A stretch of 6,372 nt of DNA from an uncultured Porphyromonadaceae bacterium (GTDB lineage: Bacteria; Bacteroidota; Bacteroidia; Bacteroidales; Muribaculaceae), in contig CAMWZB010000064.1 in assembly GCA_947178655.1 (NCBI GenBank), positions 1-6,372 of the forward strand, in the 5' to 3' direction. The notes below the pieces were generated by a model. That model had not been told where the DNA came from. It saw only the letters and a program-made list of their open reading frames with translations, and did no database searches. Numbering within the stretch: position 1 is the stretch's first letter; each line of letters starts with the position of its first letter. This document shows, piece by piece, positions 1-6,372 of the stretch. The translations under genes were made by a program, and so were the position numbers.

Positions 1-690
1 TTCCAAGGATGGGGCACCAACAATTCCATGACAACAAGCCAGCCCACAGGCTCCGGTTTGGGTGTGGCAAGTAACAACAAACTTTGCAAAGCTATCTCCG
101 GAACCGAGCAGACGAGTGATTCGCACAGCGGCAAAGCGGCCCTGATCAGGACTGTCGGCTGGGGTGGAACAAACACCGCCGTCAGCGATGATGGAGCTAA
201 GGGTGAGTGCAAATACACCGACCCCGGCCTGCTTCATCTTGGCGCAATCAGGACAGCCCGCCCTTCCGGCTATGGACCCAATGACAACAAGACCAATGGC
301 ACCAGCACCGGCCCGATAAGCACTGACGACCTTGACTGCGGTATCGATTTCGCATCACGTCCTCGCTCGCTCACTTTCTGGTACAAATATTTGCCAAAGA
401 ACAGCGCTGACAAAGGAAGCGCTGAAGTGTGGTTCAAGGATGCCAACGGCAATGTGATTGAGTCGGCCTACGTGCTGCTCGATGCCGCCGCCGAGTATAC
501 GCAGAAAACAATAGACTTCGATTTTGCCGACAAGGCCAAGTGCGCCACACTATACGTCAAGTTCCTGTCGTCATACGACATGGAATATGTAAAGCGCACC
601 AGCGCCAATTTTTCCGGCCCCGGATTTGCCGGCAGCAAGCCTTACCTGGGCTCTCAGCTCTACATCGACGACATCGAATTAACCTACTAA
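1..690 (+). CDS. C-terminal part of a PCMD-domain surface (lipo)protein, 5' truncated
   Basis: The reading frame is open from the first base and ends at TAA 688-690, giving 229 residues. The Met at position 28 is internal and not the true start, because the frame continues upstream without a stop. The fragment matches the C-terminal PCMD-type domain (putative carbohydrate metabolism domain, a predicted beta-sandwich of Bacteroidetes secreted proteins). It has an HSGKAAL motif, a FASRPRSLTFWYKYLP motif and a terminal LYIDDIELTY. These correspond to HSGLKSARL, FTSRPKAMRVWVKYTP and MYLDDIELVY in the gene ending at 4206. By comparison with that gene, about 25 residues of the domain and the whole N-terminal part (signal peptide and probably a DUF4493 region) lie outside the window. 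The next gene starts 16 bases downstream, so the two are probably co-transcribed. The carbohydrate link comes from the family name only; no catalytic residues can be pointed to. The domain call is good, but the function is unknown. Confidence 0.8.
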   Translation, partial: FQGWGTNNSMTTSQPTGSGLGVASNNKLCKAISGTEQTSDSHSGKAALIRTVGWGGTNTAVSDDGAKGECKYTDPGLLHLGAIRTARPSGYGPNDNKTNGTSTGPISTDDLDCGIDFASRPRSLTFWYKYLPKNSADKGSAEVWFKDANGNVIESAYVLLDAAAEYTQKTIDFDFADKAKCATLYVKFLSSYDMEYVKRTSANFSGPGFAGSKPYLGSQLYIDDIELTY

Positions 691-706
691 AGACTAATCA
701 ATCAAA

Positions 707-2011
707 ATGAAAACCAGCATATATTCAATATTTGCCGCAGGTGTTCTCATGCTCGGTGCAGCATCATGCTCCGAAGACTGGACGCCACCTGTGGCTGAGG
801 AAGGCAGCGTCAACCTCAACTCGCTCAGCGTGGACATGAGCGATGCCGAGAAGGTGTCGACCTCGACGGTGAGCCGTGCTTCGGTAGACCTCGCGCCCTT
901 CATCGTCACTGTCAGCAACGGCGCTGACTACACACGCACATTCACCTACGGCGACATGCCCGAAGTCCTCACACTCCCCGTGGGCTCATACACCATATCG
1001 GTGAAGTCGCACCAGGTGCAGAAAGCCGAATGGGAACGTCCCCTCTACCTCGGCACGATGGACTTCACAGTCACCAAAGGCAAAATCACCGACATAGGAG
1101 TAGTGACCGCTTCGTTCGCTTCGCTCAAAGTGACCGTGCAGTTCACCGACGACCTCAAGCCCCTCCTCGGCGACGACGTGAAAGTGACCGTCATAGCCAA
1201 TGACCAAGGCTCGCTCGAGTACACCCCCTCCGAAACCCGCGCAGGCTTCTTCGAAGTAATCGAAGGCTCGAACACCATGATCGCCCGTTTCGAAGGCACC
1301 ATCGACGGTGTGTTCACCACTCAGGACACCCCCTTCACCGACGTTGAGCCCGGCCAGCACCGCATCGTACGCTACTCGGCCAAGCAGAACCCCGACATCC
1401 CCGAACAGTCGGGCGGCAGCAGCGGCTCAGGCATCACGCTCGACACCTCGGTCATCAATCAGGACATCAACAGCGACGTCATCATCGGCGAAGACAACAT
1501 CGACTCATCCGACCGTCCCGGACAGGAAGAGCCCGAGCAGCCCGGCCCCGACCAGCCCGGCCCCGACCAGCCCGAAAACCCCGAGCAACCGGGCGATAAA
1601 GCTGTGTCTTTCGAACCGTACAATTCGCCCAACCTCAACCTTGACGAGGTGAATGACGCCAACGAGTACGTCGGCAATGCAATTATCCTAATTACAGCTC
1701 CGAAGGGCATTAAGAGCCTCGTAGTCACCATCAAATCGGACAATCCTGACTTTGAGGAAACTCTTGATGCGATGCACCTCATGCCGAATTTCAACCTCGC
1801 CGACGTCACAGACCCCATCATCGAAACTAATCTGAGGGATATCCTTCACCTCCCCTACAACAGCGCCGTGCAGAACCAGACCGAAGTCGAATTCAATATC
1901 ACTGATTTCATCCCCATGATGCCGGCCTTCACCGGCTCTCACACATTTACGATTTCCGTGACAGACAACGACAACAAGTGCGAGACCATGTCTCTCCGTT
2001 TCAAATGCTAA
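707..2011 (+). CDS. DUF4493-type surface lipoprotein with Pro-rich linker and C-terminal beta-sandwich-like domain
   Basis: The protein has 434 residues. A signal peptide (Lys2, then a hydrophobic stretch) ends in the lipobox GAASC, with Cys21 as the lipidated residue. The following SED resembles the acidic signal that sends Bacteroidetes lipoproteins to the cell surface, so an outer-membrane, outward-facing location is inferred. Residues about 27-227 look like DUF4493: an EEGSVNL opening, a VSRAS segment, LPVGSY, FTVTKGK and GSLEYTP, each with a counterpart in the next gene. Residues 228-270 end the domain, residues 271-296 form a Pro/Glu/Gln/Gly linker with two exact PGPDQ copies, and residues about 318-434 form a beta-sandwich-like domain (ITAPKGIKSL near its start, HTFTISVTDND near its end). 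Unlike its neighbours it has no PCMD domain. It ends on a cysteine (Cys434), which with Cys425 could form a disulfide. The ATG at 707 gives the signal peptide directly, with no Shine-Dalgarno sequence, as usual in Bacteroidetes. The ligand and role are unknown. Confidence 0.88.
   Translation: MKTSIYSIFAAGVLMLGAASCSEDWTPPVAEEGSVNLNSLSVDMSDAEKVSTSTVSRASVDLAPFIVTVSNGADYTRTFTYGDMPEVLTLPVGSYTISVKSHQVQKAEWERPLYLGTMDFTVTKGKITDIGVVTASFASLKVTVQFTDDLKPLLGDDVKVTVIANDQGSLEYTPSETRAGFFEVIEGSNTMIARFEGTIDGVFTTQDTPFTDVEPGQHRIVRYSAKQNPDIPEQSGGSSGSGITLDTSVINQDINSDVIIGEDNIDSSDRPGQEEPEQPGPDQPGPDQPENPEQPGDKAVSFEPYNSPNLNLDEVNDANEYVGNAIILITAPKGIKSLVVTIKSDNPDFEETLDAMHLMPNFNLADVTDPIIETNLRDILHLPYNSAVQNQTEVEFNITDFIPMMPAFTGSHTFTISVTDNDNKCETMSLRFKC
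1517..1594 (+). repeat. Pro/Glu/Gln/Gly linker with a perfect 15-bp tandem duplication
   Basis: This stretch encodes residues 271-296 of the lipoprotein starting at 707, a low-complexity spacer. Within it the 15-base unit cccggccccgaccag occurs twice exactly (1541-1555 and 1556-1570), giving PGPDQ twice, with partial copies (PEQ, PENPEQPG) on both sides. It sits between the DUF4493 region and the C-terminal beta-sandwich-like domain and most likely acts as a flexible spacer. The perfect in-frame duplication suggests that the linker changes length by slippage without breaking the frame. Confidence 0.85.
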
Positions 2012-2031
2012 CAGTGTAATCCCTTACCGAT

Positions 2032-4206
2032 ATGAAAAATATCAATCTTTATATGACCGGAGCAGCGCTGCTGCTCTTCTCGGCCGCCTGCTCGGAGACT
2101 GAGCAGTTCGGCACCGACGGCGAGGGACGACTCGCACTTGCCACCTCAGTCAGCGGCGACATGAACGTTGTGTCGCGCGCATCTGAGCAAGAGCTCGCTG
2201 ACGGCTGCATGGTATGGATATCGAACGACAAAGGCCTCGTATACCGCTACGAGGGTCTTGACAACGTTCCTTCGTCGATAAACCTCCTTTCGGGCCGCTA
2301 CGTGGCCGAAGCCTGGACAGGCGACTCGGTGTCGGCTTCGTTCGACAAGCGCTGGTTCAAAGGCCGCGAGGAATTCACCATCACCAAAGGCGAAGTGTCG
2401 ACCGTCAGCCTCGTATGCAAGGTGGCCAACGTAGCCGCCAGCGTCAACTACGCCGAAGGCCTTGAGGACGTCCTCTCAGACTTCACCATGACCGTCGGAC
2501 ACGGCCGGGGCTCACTCGTATTCGAAGGCCGTGACGACCGCCGCGGCTATTTCATGATGCCGTCCACCGACCGGAACCTCGCTTTCGAGCTGAAAGGCAC
2601 CAAGGCCGACGGATCGGAGTTCGTCTACAACGGCGTCATCGAAGACGCGCAGCCGGCGACTGAATACATACTCAACGTCAAGTATACAGCTCAGGAGACC
2701 ACCGTCGGAGGCGCCGTCTTCTCTATCGTCATCGACAGCAAGGAAATCGAAGTGAGCACAGACGTCAAACTCGTGCCCGCTCCGAAGATTTCGGGCTACG
2801 GCTTCGACCTCGCCACCCCCGTCATGGGCGAAGAAGGCACCATCGGACGCCGCTCTGTCTACATCGCATCGGCCACGCAGATAAGCAACGTCATACTCTC
2901 GGGCGATATCTTCAGCTCAATGCTTCCCGCCCTCGGAGGCAACCGCTTCGACCTCTGCAATGTGACCGAAGGTGCGCTTGCCGACATCAACTCTATCGGC
3001 GTGAACTACAAGAGCACCTACGACGCCGAAGCCGACCAGACGCTCTTCCAGCTCAACTTCGAAGAGACCTTCACCAACGCACTTCCTAACGGCGACTACA
3101 CCATCGGCATCGAGGCCACCGACGTCAAAGGCAACGTTACCGCAGCCACGCTGACCATTAAGGTCAGCGACGTCTCTGTCGTTGTCGAACCCGTCATCGA
3201 AACTGAGATTTATGCCACCAAGGCCACTCTCCACGGCACTGTAGCCAAGGACGATGTAGAGACTGCCGGGTTCAACTACCGCGCACGTGGTGCTTCCGAA
3301 TGGACCTACGTGGAAGCGACACCCGTAAGCCGCGCCGCTTTCGCCAAAGGCGACAGATTCTATGCCGAAGTTGAGGGTCTTGACGCAGGTACAACCTACG
3401 AGTACTGCACAGTTGCCAACGGCATTCCCACCGCCGCTCTGGAAACCTTCACCACCGAGCAGGCCGAACAGCTCCCCGACAGTTCGTTCGAAGAATGGTT
3501 TACATACAACGGCAAGGTAGAGATTCCGGGAGCAACTTATGAAAAGGACAAAGACCTTTCATACTGGGACTCGGGCAATCATGGTTCGACCACGTTGGGA
3601 GCTTCGTATAATCTGACGACCGGCTCGACCGACTACGCTCATTCCGGTCTGAAATCAGCCCGTCTCGAATCGAAGTATGTTGTAATGGCACTTGCCGCAG
3701 GCAATATTTTCTACGGCCGTTATATCCGCACGGCGGCTCCTAACGGCGTACTCGGCTGGGGGCGTCCTTTCACAAGCCGTCCAAAAGCCATGAGAGTATG
3801 GGTTAAATACACTCCCAAGACCGTAGACCATGGCGGCAACCACATCGCCAACGGCTCTATGGACCAGGGCATAATCTACACCGCTCTCGTTGATGACAGC
3901 AAGCAGACCGACTCCAAAACAGGACAATCGTGGCCTGCCATCATCATGACCAACAAGAGCAACGAAAGCAAGGCTCAGCTCTTCGACTCCAACGGCGACA
4001 ACGTCATCGCCTACGGCGAGCATGTATTCACCGAAGCCACCTCCGGCGACGGCATGATACAGATAGAAATTCCTATCGAATACCGCAAGGAAGGCGTCAA
4101 GCCCGCCAACATCATAGTGGTGGCTTCCGCCAGCCGCTACGGCGACTTCTTCCAGGGCGCCGCAGGTTCGGTGATGTACCTCGACGATATCGAGCTGGTT
4201 TATTGA
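2032..4206 (+). CDS. Multidomain surface lipoprotein: DUF4493, beta-sandwich-like, FN3-like and PCMD domains
   Basis: The protein has 724 residues. The signal peptide ends in the lipobox FSAAC with Cys20 lipidated. The acidic SETE that follows fits Bacteroidetes surface export. Residues about 28-222 are DUF4493-like (DGEGRLAL, VSRAS, LLSGRY, FTITKGE, GSLVFEG) and align by eye with the preceding protein. Residues about 249-382 are a beta-sandwich-like domain related to the C-terminus of that protein. Residues about 384-480 look fibronectin-III-like (YATKATLHGTV, GLDAGTTYEYCTVANG). Residues 483-724 are a PCMD-type domain, from DSSFEEW to MYLDDIELVY, resembling the end of the gene at 1-690. The ATG lies 20 bases after the previous stop with no Shine-Dalgarno sequence, so it probably shares a transcript with the upstream genes; a hairpin terminator follows the stop. 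The order suggests an extended rod anchored to the outer membrane with PCMD at the tip. Glycan binding is a guess, and no enzymatic motif is visible. Confidence 0.9.
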   Translation: MKNINLYMTGAALLLFSAACSETEQFGTDGEGRLALATSVSGDMNVVSRASEQELADGCMVWISNDKGLVYRYEGLDNVPSSINLLSGRYVAEAWTGDSVSASFDKRWFKGREEFTITKGEVSTVSLVCKVANVAASVNYAEGLEDVLSDFTMTVGHGRGSLVFEGRDDRRGYFMMPSTDRNLAFELKGTKADGSEFVYNGVIEDAQPATEYILNVKYTAQETTVGGAVFSIVIDSKEIEVSTDVKLVPAPKISGYGFDLATPVMGEEGTIGRRSVYIASATQISNVILSGDIFSSMLPALGGNRFDLCNVTEGALADINSIGVNYKSTYDAEADQTLFQLNFEETFTNALPNGDYTIGIEATDVKGNVTAATLTIKVSDVSVVVEPVIETEIYATKATLHGTVAKDDVETAGFNYRARGASEWTYVEATPVSRAAFAKGDRFYAEVEGLDAGTTYEYCTVANGIPTAALETFTTEQAEQLPDSSFEEWFTYNGKVEIPGATYEKDKDLSYWDSGNHGSTTLGASYNLTTGSTDYAHSGLKSARLESKYVVMALAAGNIFYGRYIRTAAPNGVLGWGRPFTSRPKAMRVWVKYTPKTVDHGGNHIANGSMDQGIIYTALVDDSKQTDSKTGQSWPAIIMTNKSNESKAQLFDSNGDNVIAYGEHVFTEATSGDGMIQIEIPIEYRKEGVKPANIIVVASASRYGDFFQGAAGSVMYLDDIELVY

Positions 4207-4237
4207 GACAAAACCTACGCGATTAATGACTGAACAG

Positions 4238-4280
4238 CCGCCCGGACGGGAACATTCCCGCCCGGGCGGTCTGCATTTTC
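4238..4280 (+). terminator. Rho-independent terminator after the lipoprotein operon
   Basis: CCGCCCGG (4238-4245) pairs perfectly with CCGGGCGG (4262-4269). After one A/C mismatch, CGGG (4247-4250) pairs with CCCG (4257-4260), leaving the loop AACATT. This makes 12 GC pairs in total. A T-rich but interrupted stretch (ATTTTCATTT, 4275-4284) follows. It lies 31 bases after the stop codon of the third lipoprotein gene, where an operon terminator is expected. The T-tract is imperfect, but the stem is very stable. Confidence 0.82.
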
Positions 4281-4281
4281 A

Positions 4282-4313
4282 TTTGTGTAATTGAAAAAAA
4301 ATTCCCAACTTTG
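4282..4313 (+). promoter_or_regulatory. Bacteroidetes-type promoter for nrdJ
   Basis: TTTG at 4282-4285 matches the -33 element and CAACTTTG at 4306-4313 matches the -7 element TAnnTTTG except for its first base. The spacing between them is 20 bases, close to what is described for Bacteroides primary sigma-factor promoters. An A-rich tract (4294-4301) lies between the elements. The predicted start of transcription would fall only a few bases before the ATG at 4322. The call rests on sequence pattern only. Confidence 0.6.
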
Positions 4314-4321
4314 TCGACGCT

Positions 4322-6372
4322 ATGGAAACACGCAAGACATACACTTACGACGAAGCATACAACGCTTCACTTGAGTATTTCGGCGGCGACAGTCTCGCCG
4401 CTCAGGTGTGGGTAAGCAAATACGCGCTGAAAGACAGCGACGGAAACATCTATGAGCTTACTCCCGATGACATGCACCACCGCATCGCTGCCGAGCTGGC
4501 ACGCATCGAGTCCAGATATCCCGAAGGAATGGCCGAGGACGAAATCTTCGGTCTCCTCCGCCATTTCCGCTACGTCGTACCTCAGGGCAGCCCCATGGCC
4601 GGTATCGGCAACAACCTTCAGGTGGGTTCGCTCTCGAACTGCTTCGTAGTGGGCATCGACGGGAAGCCCGACAGCTACGGAGGCATCATGCTCGTCGACC
4701 AGGAGCAGGTGCAGCTGATGAAACGCCGCGGAGGCGTAGGCCACGACCTGTCGCACCTCCGCCCCAAAGGCACGCCGGTGAAAAACTCGGCACTGACCTC
4801 GACCGGCCTCGTACCATTCATGGAGCGCTACTCCAACTCCACACGCGAGGTGGCTCAGGACGGCCGCCGAGGCGCCCTGATGATGACAGTATCCATAAAG
4901 CACCCCGACTCGGAGGCTTTCATCGACGCCAAGATGACTCCCGGCAAGGTGACCGGCGCCAACGTGTCGGTGCGCATCGATGACGGATTCATGGAAGCCG
5001 TCGAGGCAGGCACGCCTTACCGGCAGCAGTATCCCATTGACTCCGACACCCCGTCGGTGGTGAAGGAAATCGACGCCGCCGCACTCTGGCAGAAGATAGT
5101 GGGGAACGCATGGAAGTCGGCAGAGCCCGGCGTCCTCTTCTGGGACACCATCCGCCGCGAGTCCGTGCCCGACTGCTATGCCGACCTCGGCTTCGAGACC
5201 ATATCGACCAACCCATGCGGCGAGATACCGCTCTGCCCCTACGACAGCTGCCGTCTGCTGGCCATCAACCTGTATTCGTTCGTGAAGAACCCCTTCACGC
5301 CTCAGGCTGAATTCGACTTCGAGCTGCTGCGCCACCACGTGCGCCGCGCTCAGCGCATCATGGACGACATCATCGACCTCGAGATGGAGAAAATCGACCT
5401 CATCCTCGACAAAATCGACCGCGACCCCGAGAAAGAGGAAGTCAAGCAAGTGGAGCGCAACCTCTGGACTAAAATACGCACCAAAACCTTGCGCGGACGC
5501 CGCACAGGCCTCGGCACCACAGCCGAAGGCGACATGCACGCCGCTCTGGGACTGCGCTACGGCACCCCCGAGGCCACGGCATTCAGCGAGGAAGTGCACC
5601 GCGCTGTAGCACTGGCCGCATACCGCGAGTCGGTCGAGATGGCACGCCAGCGCGGAGCCTTCGAGGTGTACGACGCCGAGCGCGAGGCCTCGAATCCGTT
5701 CATCGCACGTCTGTCGGCAGCCGACCCGCAGCTCTATGCCGACATGTGCCGCTTCGGCCGCCGCAACATAGCCTGCCTCACCATTGCCCCCACGGGCACC
5801 ACGAGTCTGATGACCCGCACATCATCAGGCATCGAGCCGGTGTTCATGCCCGTATACAAGCGCCGCCGCAAAATCAACGCCGCCGAAGCAAACGCACGCG
5901 TGGACTACACCGACGACTCGGGCGACCAGTTCGAAGAGTATATCGTCTACCATCCCAAGTTCCTCGACTGGATGAAGGTGGCAGGCATCGACACCGACAA
6001 GCAATACACCCAGGAAGAACTCGACCTCATCGTGGCCCGCTCGCCCTACGCCGGCGCCACGGCCAACGACATCGACTGGCACGAGAAAGTGGCCATGCAG
6101 GGCCGCGTGCAGAAGTGGGTGGACCACTCCATATCCGTGACCATCAACCTGCCTGCCGACGTATCCGTAGCCGAGGTTGAAGCCCTCTACCGCGAGGCCT
6201 GGCACGCAGGATGCAAAGGCTGCACCGTCTACCGCGACGGCTCGCGCTCAGGCGTCCTCGTATCGGTGGAGAAGAAGAAAGAAGAGCAGCCCGACAACTG
6301 CCACCAGCCTCTGATGACCAGGCGGCCCATCGAGCTTGAGGCCGATGTGGTCCGCTTCCAAAACAACAAGGA
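4322..6372 (+). CDS. nrdJ: Adenosylcobalamin-dependent (class II) ribonucleotide reductase, 3' truncated
   Basis: The frame stays open to the window end (683 full codons). The enzyme reduces ribonucleotides to deoxyribonucleotides in the cytoplasm, using coenzyme B12 to create the thiyl radical, so it needs neither oxygen nor a separate radical subunit. The active-site motif NPCGE is at residues 297-301, with Cys299 as the expected thiyl residue and Asn297 and Glu301 as its partners. Cys107 (in SLSNCF) and Cys310 (in PYDSCRL) fit the redox pair; the 11-residue step from Cys299 to Cys310 equals that in Thermotoga NrdJ (Cys322 to Cys333). PTGTTS at 490-495 is the substrate phosphate loop, and GCKGCTVYRDGSR lies near the end. 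There is no N-terminal ATP-cone. A charged helical stretch (about 354-391) precedes GRRTG. The C-terminal tail, which should carry the CxxC that re-reduces the active site, lies beyond the window. The ATG at 4322 is the first start after an in-frame TGA (4292-4294), and there is no Shine-Dalgarno sequence. It appears to be transcribed separately from the lipoproteins. Confidence 0.96.
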   Translation, partial: METRKTYTYDEAYNASLEYFGGDSLAAQVWVSKYALKDSDGNIYELTPDDMHHRIAAELARIESRYPEGMAEDEIFGLLRHFRYVVPQGSPMAGIGNNLQVGSLSNCFVVGIDGKPDSYGGIMLVDQEQVQLMKRRGGVGHDLSHLRPKGTPVKNSALTSTGLVPFMERYSNSTREVAQDGRRGALMMTVSIKHPDSEAFIDAKMTPGKVTGANVSVRIDDGFMEAVEAGTPYRQQYPIDSDTPSVVKEIDAAALWQKIVGNAWKSAEPGVLFWDTIRRESVPDCYADLGFETISTNPCGEIPLCPYDSCRLLAINLYSFVKNPFTPQAEFDFELLRHHVRRAQRIMDDIIDLEMEKIDLILDKIDRDPEKEEVKQVERNLWTKIRTKTLRGRRTGLGTTAEGDMHAALGLRYGTPEATAFSEEVHRAVALAAYRESVEMARQRGAFEVYDAEREASNPFIARLSAADPQLYADMCRFGRRNIACLTIAPTGTTSLMTRTSSGIEPVFMPVYKRRRKINAAEANARVDYTDDSGDQFEEYIVYHPKFLDWMKVAGIDTDKQYTQEELDLIVARSPYAGATANDIDWHEKVAMQGRVQKWVDHSISVTINLPADVSVAEVEALYREAWHAGCKGCTVYRDGSRSGVLVSVEKKKEEQPDNCHQPLMTRRPIELEADVVRFQNNK

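Larger units (their letters stand above)
4207..4321 (+). other. Intergenic boundary between the lipoprotein operon and nrdJ
   Basis: This 115-base gap contains one hairpin terminator and one promoter and has no coding potential that I can see. There is no room for a cobalamin riboswitch of usual size between the terminator and the nrdJ start, so B12 control of nrdJ by that route is unlikely here. Confidence 0.7.

Noticed and set aside
28..30. ATG at 28 as the start of the first gene
   Set aside because: The same frame is open to base 1 and encodes FQGWGTNNS before it, matching the inside of a PCMD domain. No signal peptide follows the Met, so the gene is truncated by the window.
1308..1652. 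A 114-codon + strand frame inside gene 2
   Set aside because: It is dominated by Ser, Thr and Pro from shifted reading of the GC-rich linker and has no start signal or domain.
4238..4269. The GC-rich inverted repeat as a mobile-element end or protein-binding operator
   Set aside because: There is no transposase, target duplication or second copy, and its place just after a stop codon with T-rich sequence behind it is explained by a terminator.
4207..4321. A cobalamin riboswitch controlling the B12-dependent reductase
   Set aside because: The gap is only 115 bases and is largely filled by the terminator and promoter; no B12-box-like sequence is visible.
4367..5599. A 410-codon open frame on the minus strand
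   Set aside because: It lies entirely within nrdJ, whose catalytic motifs are read from the + strand. Its translation is rich in His, Val and Ala with no recognisable domain. Long antisense frames are common opposite GC-rich genes with strong third-position bias.
5746..6180. A 144-codon + strand frame
   Set aside because: It overlaps nrdJ in another frame, is extremely rich in Arg, His and Pro, and covers the region encoding the PTGTTS loop, so it is a shadow.

Overview
The window reads as genomic DNA from a member of the order Bacteroidales with fairly high GC. The evidence is lipoprotein families confined largely to Bacteroidetes, lipoprotein signals with acidic residues right after the cysteine, start codons without Shine-Dalgarno sequences, and a promoter of the Bacteroides TTTG / TAnnTTTG type. 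Coding DNA reaches roughly 65-75% GC in hand-counted 60-base stretches. Muribaculaceae or Rikenellaceae/Alistipes-like bacteria fit, but the genus cannot be settled from this sequence alone. All genes lie on the + strand.

Positions 1-4206 hold a tightly packed run of three genes separated by only 16 and 20 bases, probably one transcript. The first gene is cut by the window start and ends in a PCMD-type domain. The second (707-2011) and third (2032-4206) are lipoproteins that start with a DUF4493-type region. The second continues through a Pro/Glu/Gln/Gly linker into a beta-sandwich-like domain. The third carries a similar beta-sandwich-like domain, then a fibronectin-III-like segment, then a PCMD domain that resembles the end of gene 1. 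The genes therefore look like a set of modular surface lipoproteins built from shared parts. Their ligand and biological role are not known; carbohydrate binding or cell-surface adhesion are guesses from domain type.

Positions 4207-4321 are a compact boundary. A strong GC-rich hairpin followed by a T-rich stretch (4238-4280) should end the lipoprotein transcript. A Bacteroidetes-type promoter (4282-4313) follows, so close to the next start codon that the transcript may have almost no leader.

Positions 4322-6372 hold most of an adenosylcobalamin-dependent (class II) ribonucleotide reductase, nrdJ. It keeps its active-site cysteines, Asn and Glu, and runs off the end of the window before its C-terminal redox tail. 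It is a housekeeping gene for dNTP supply, and nothing suggests a functional link to the lipoprotein operon. I saw no RNA genes, CRISPR array, insertion sequence or phage gene.
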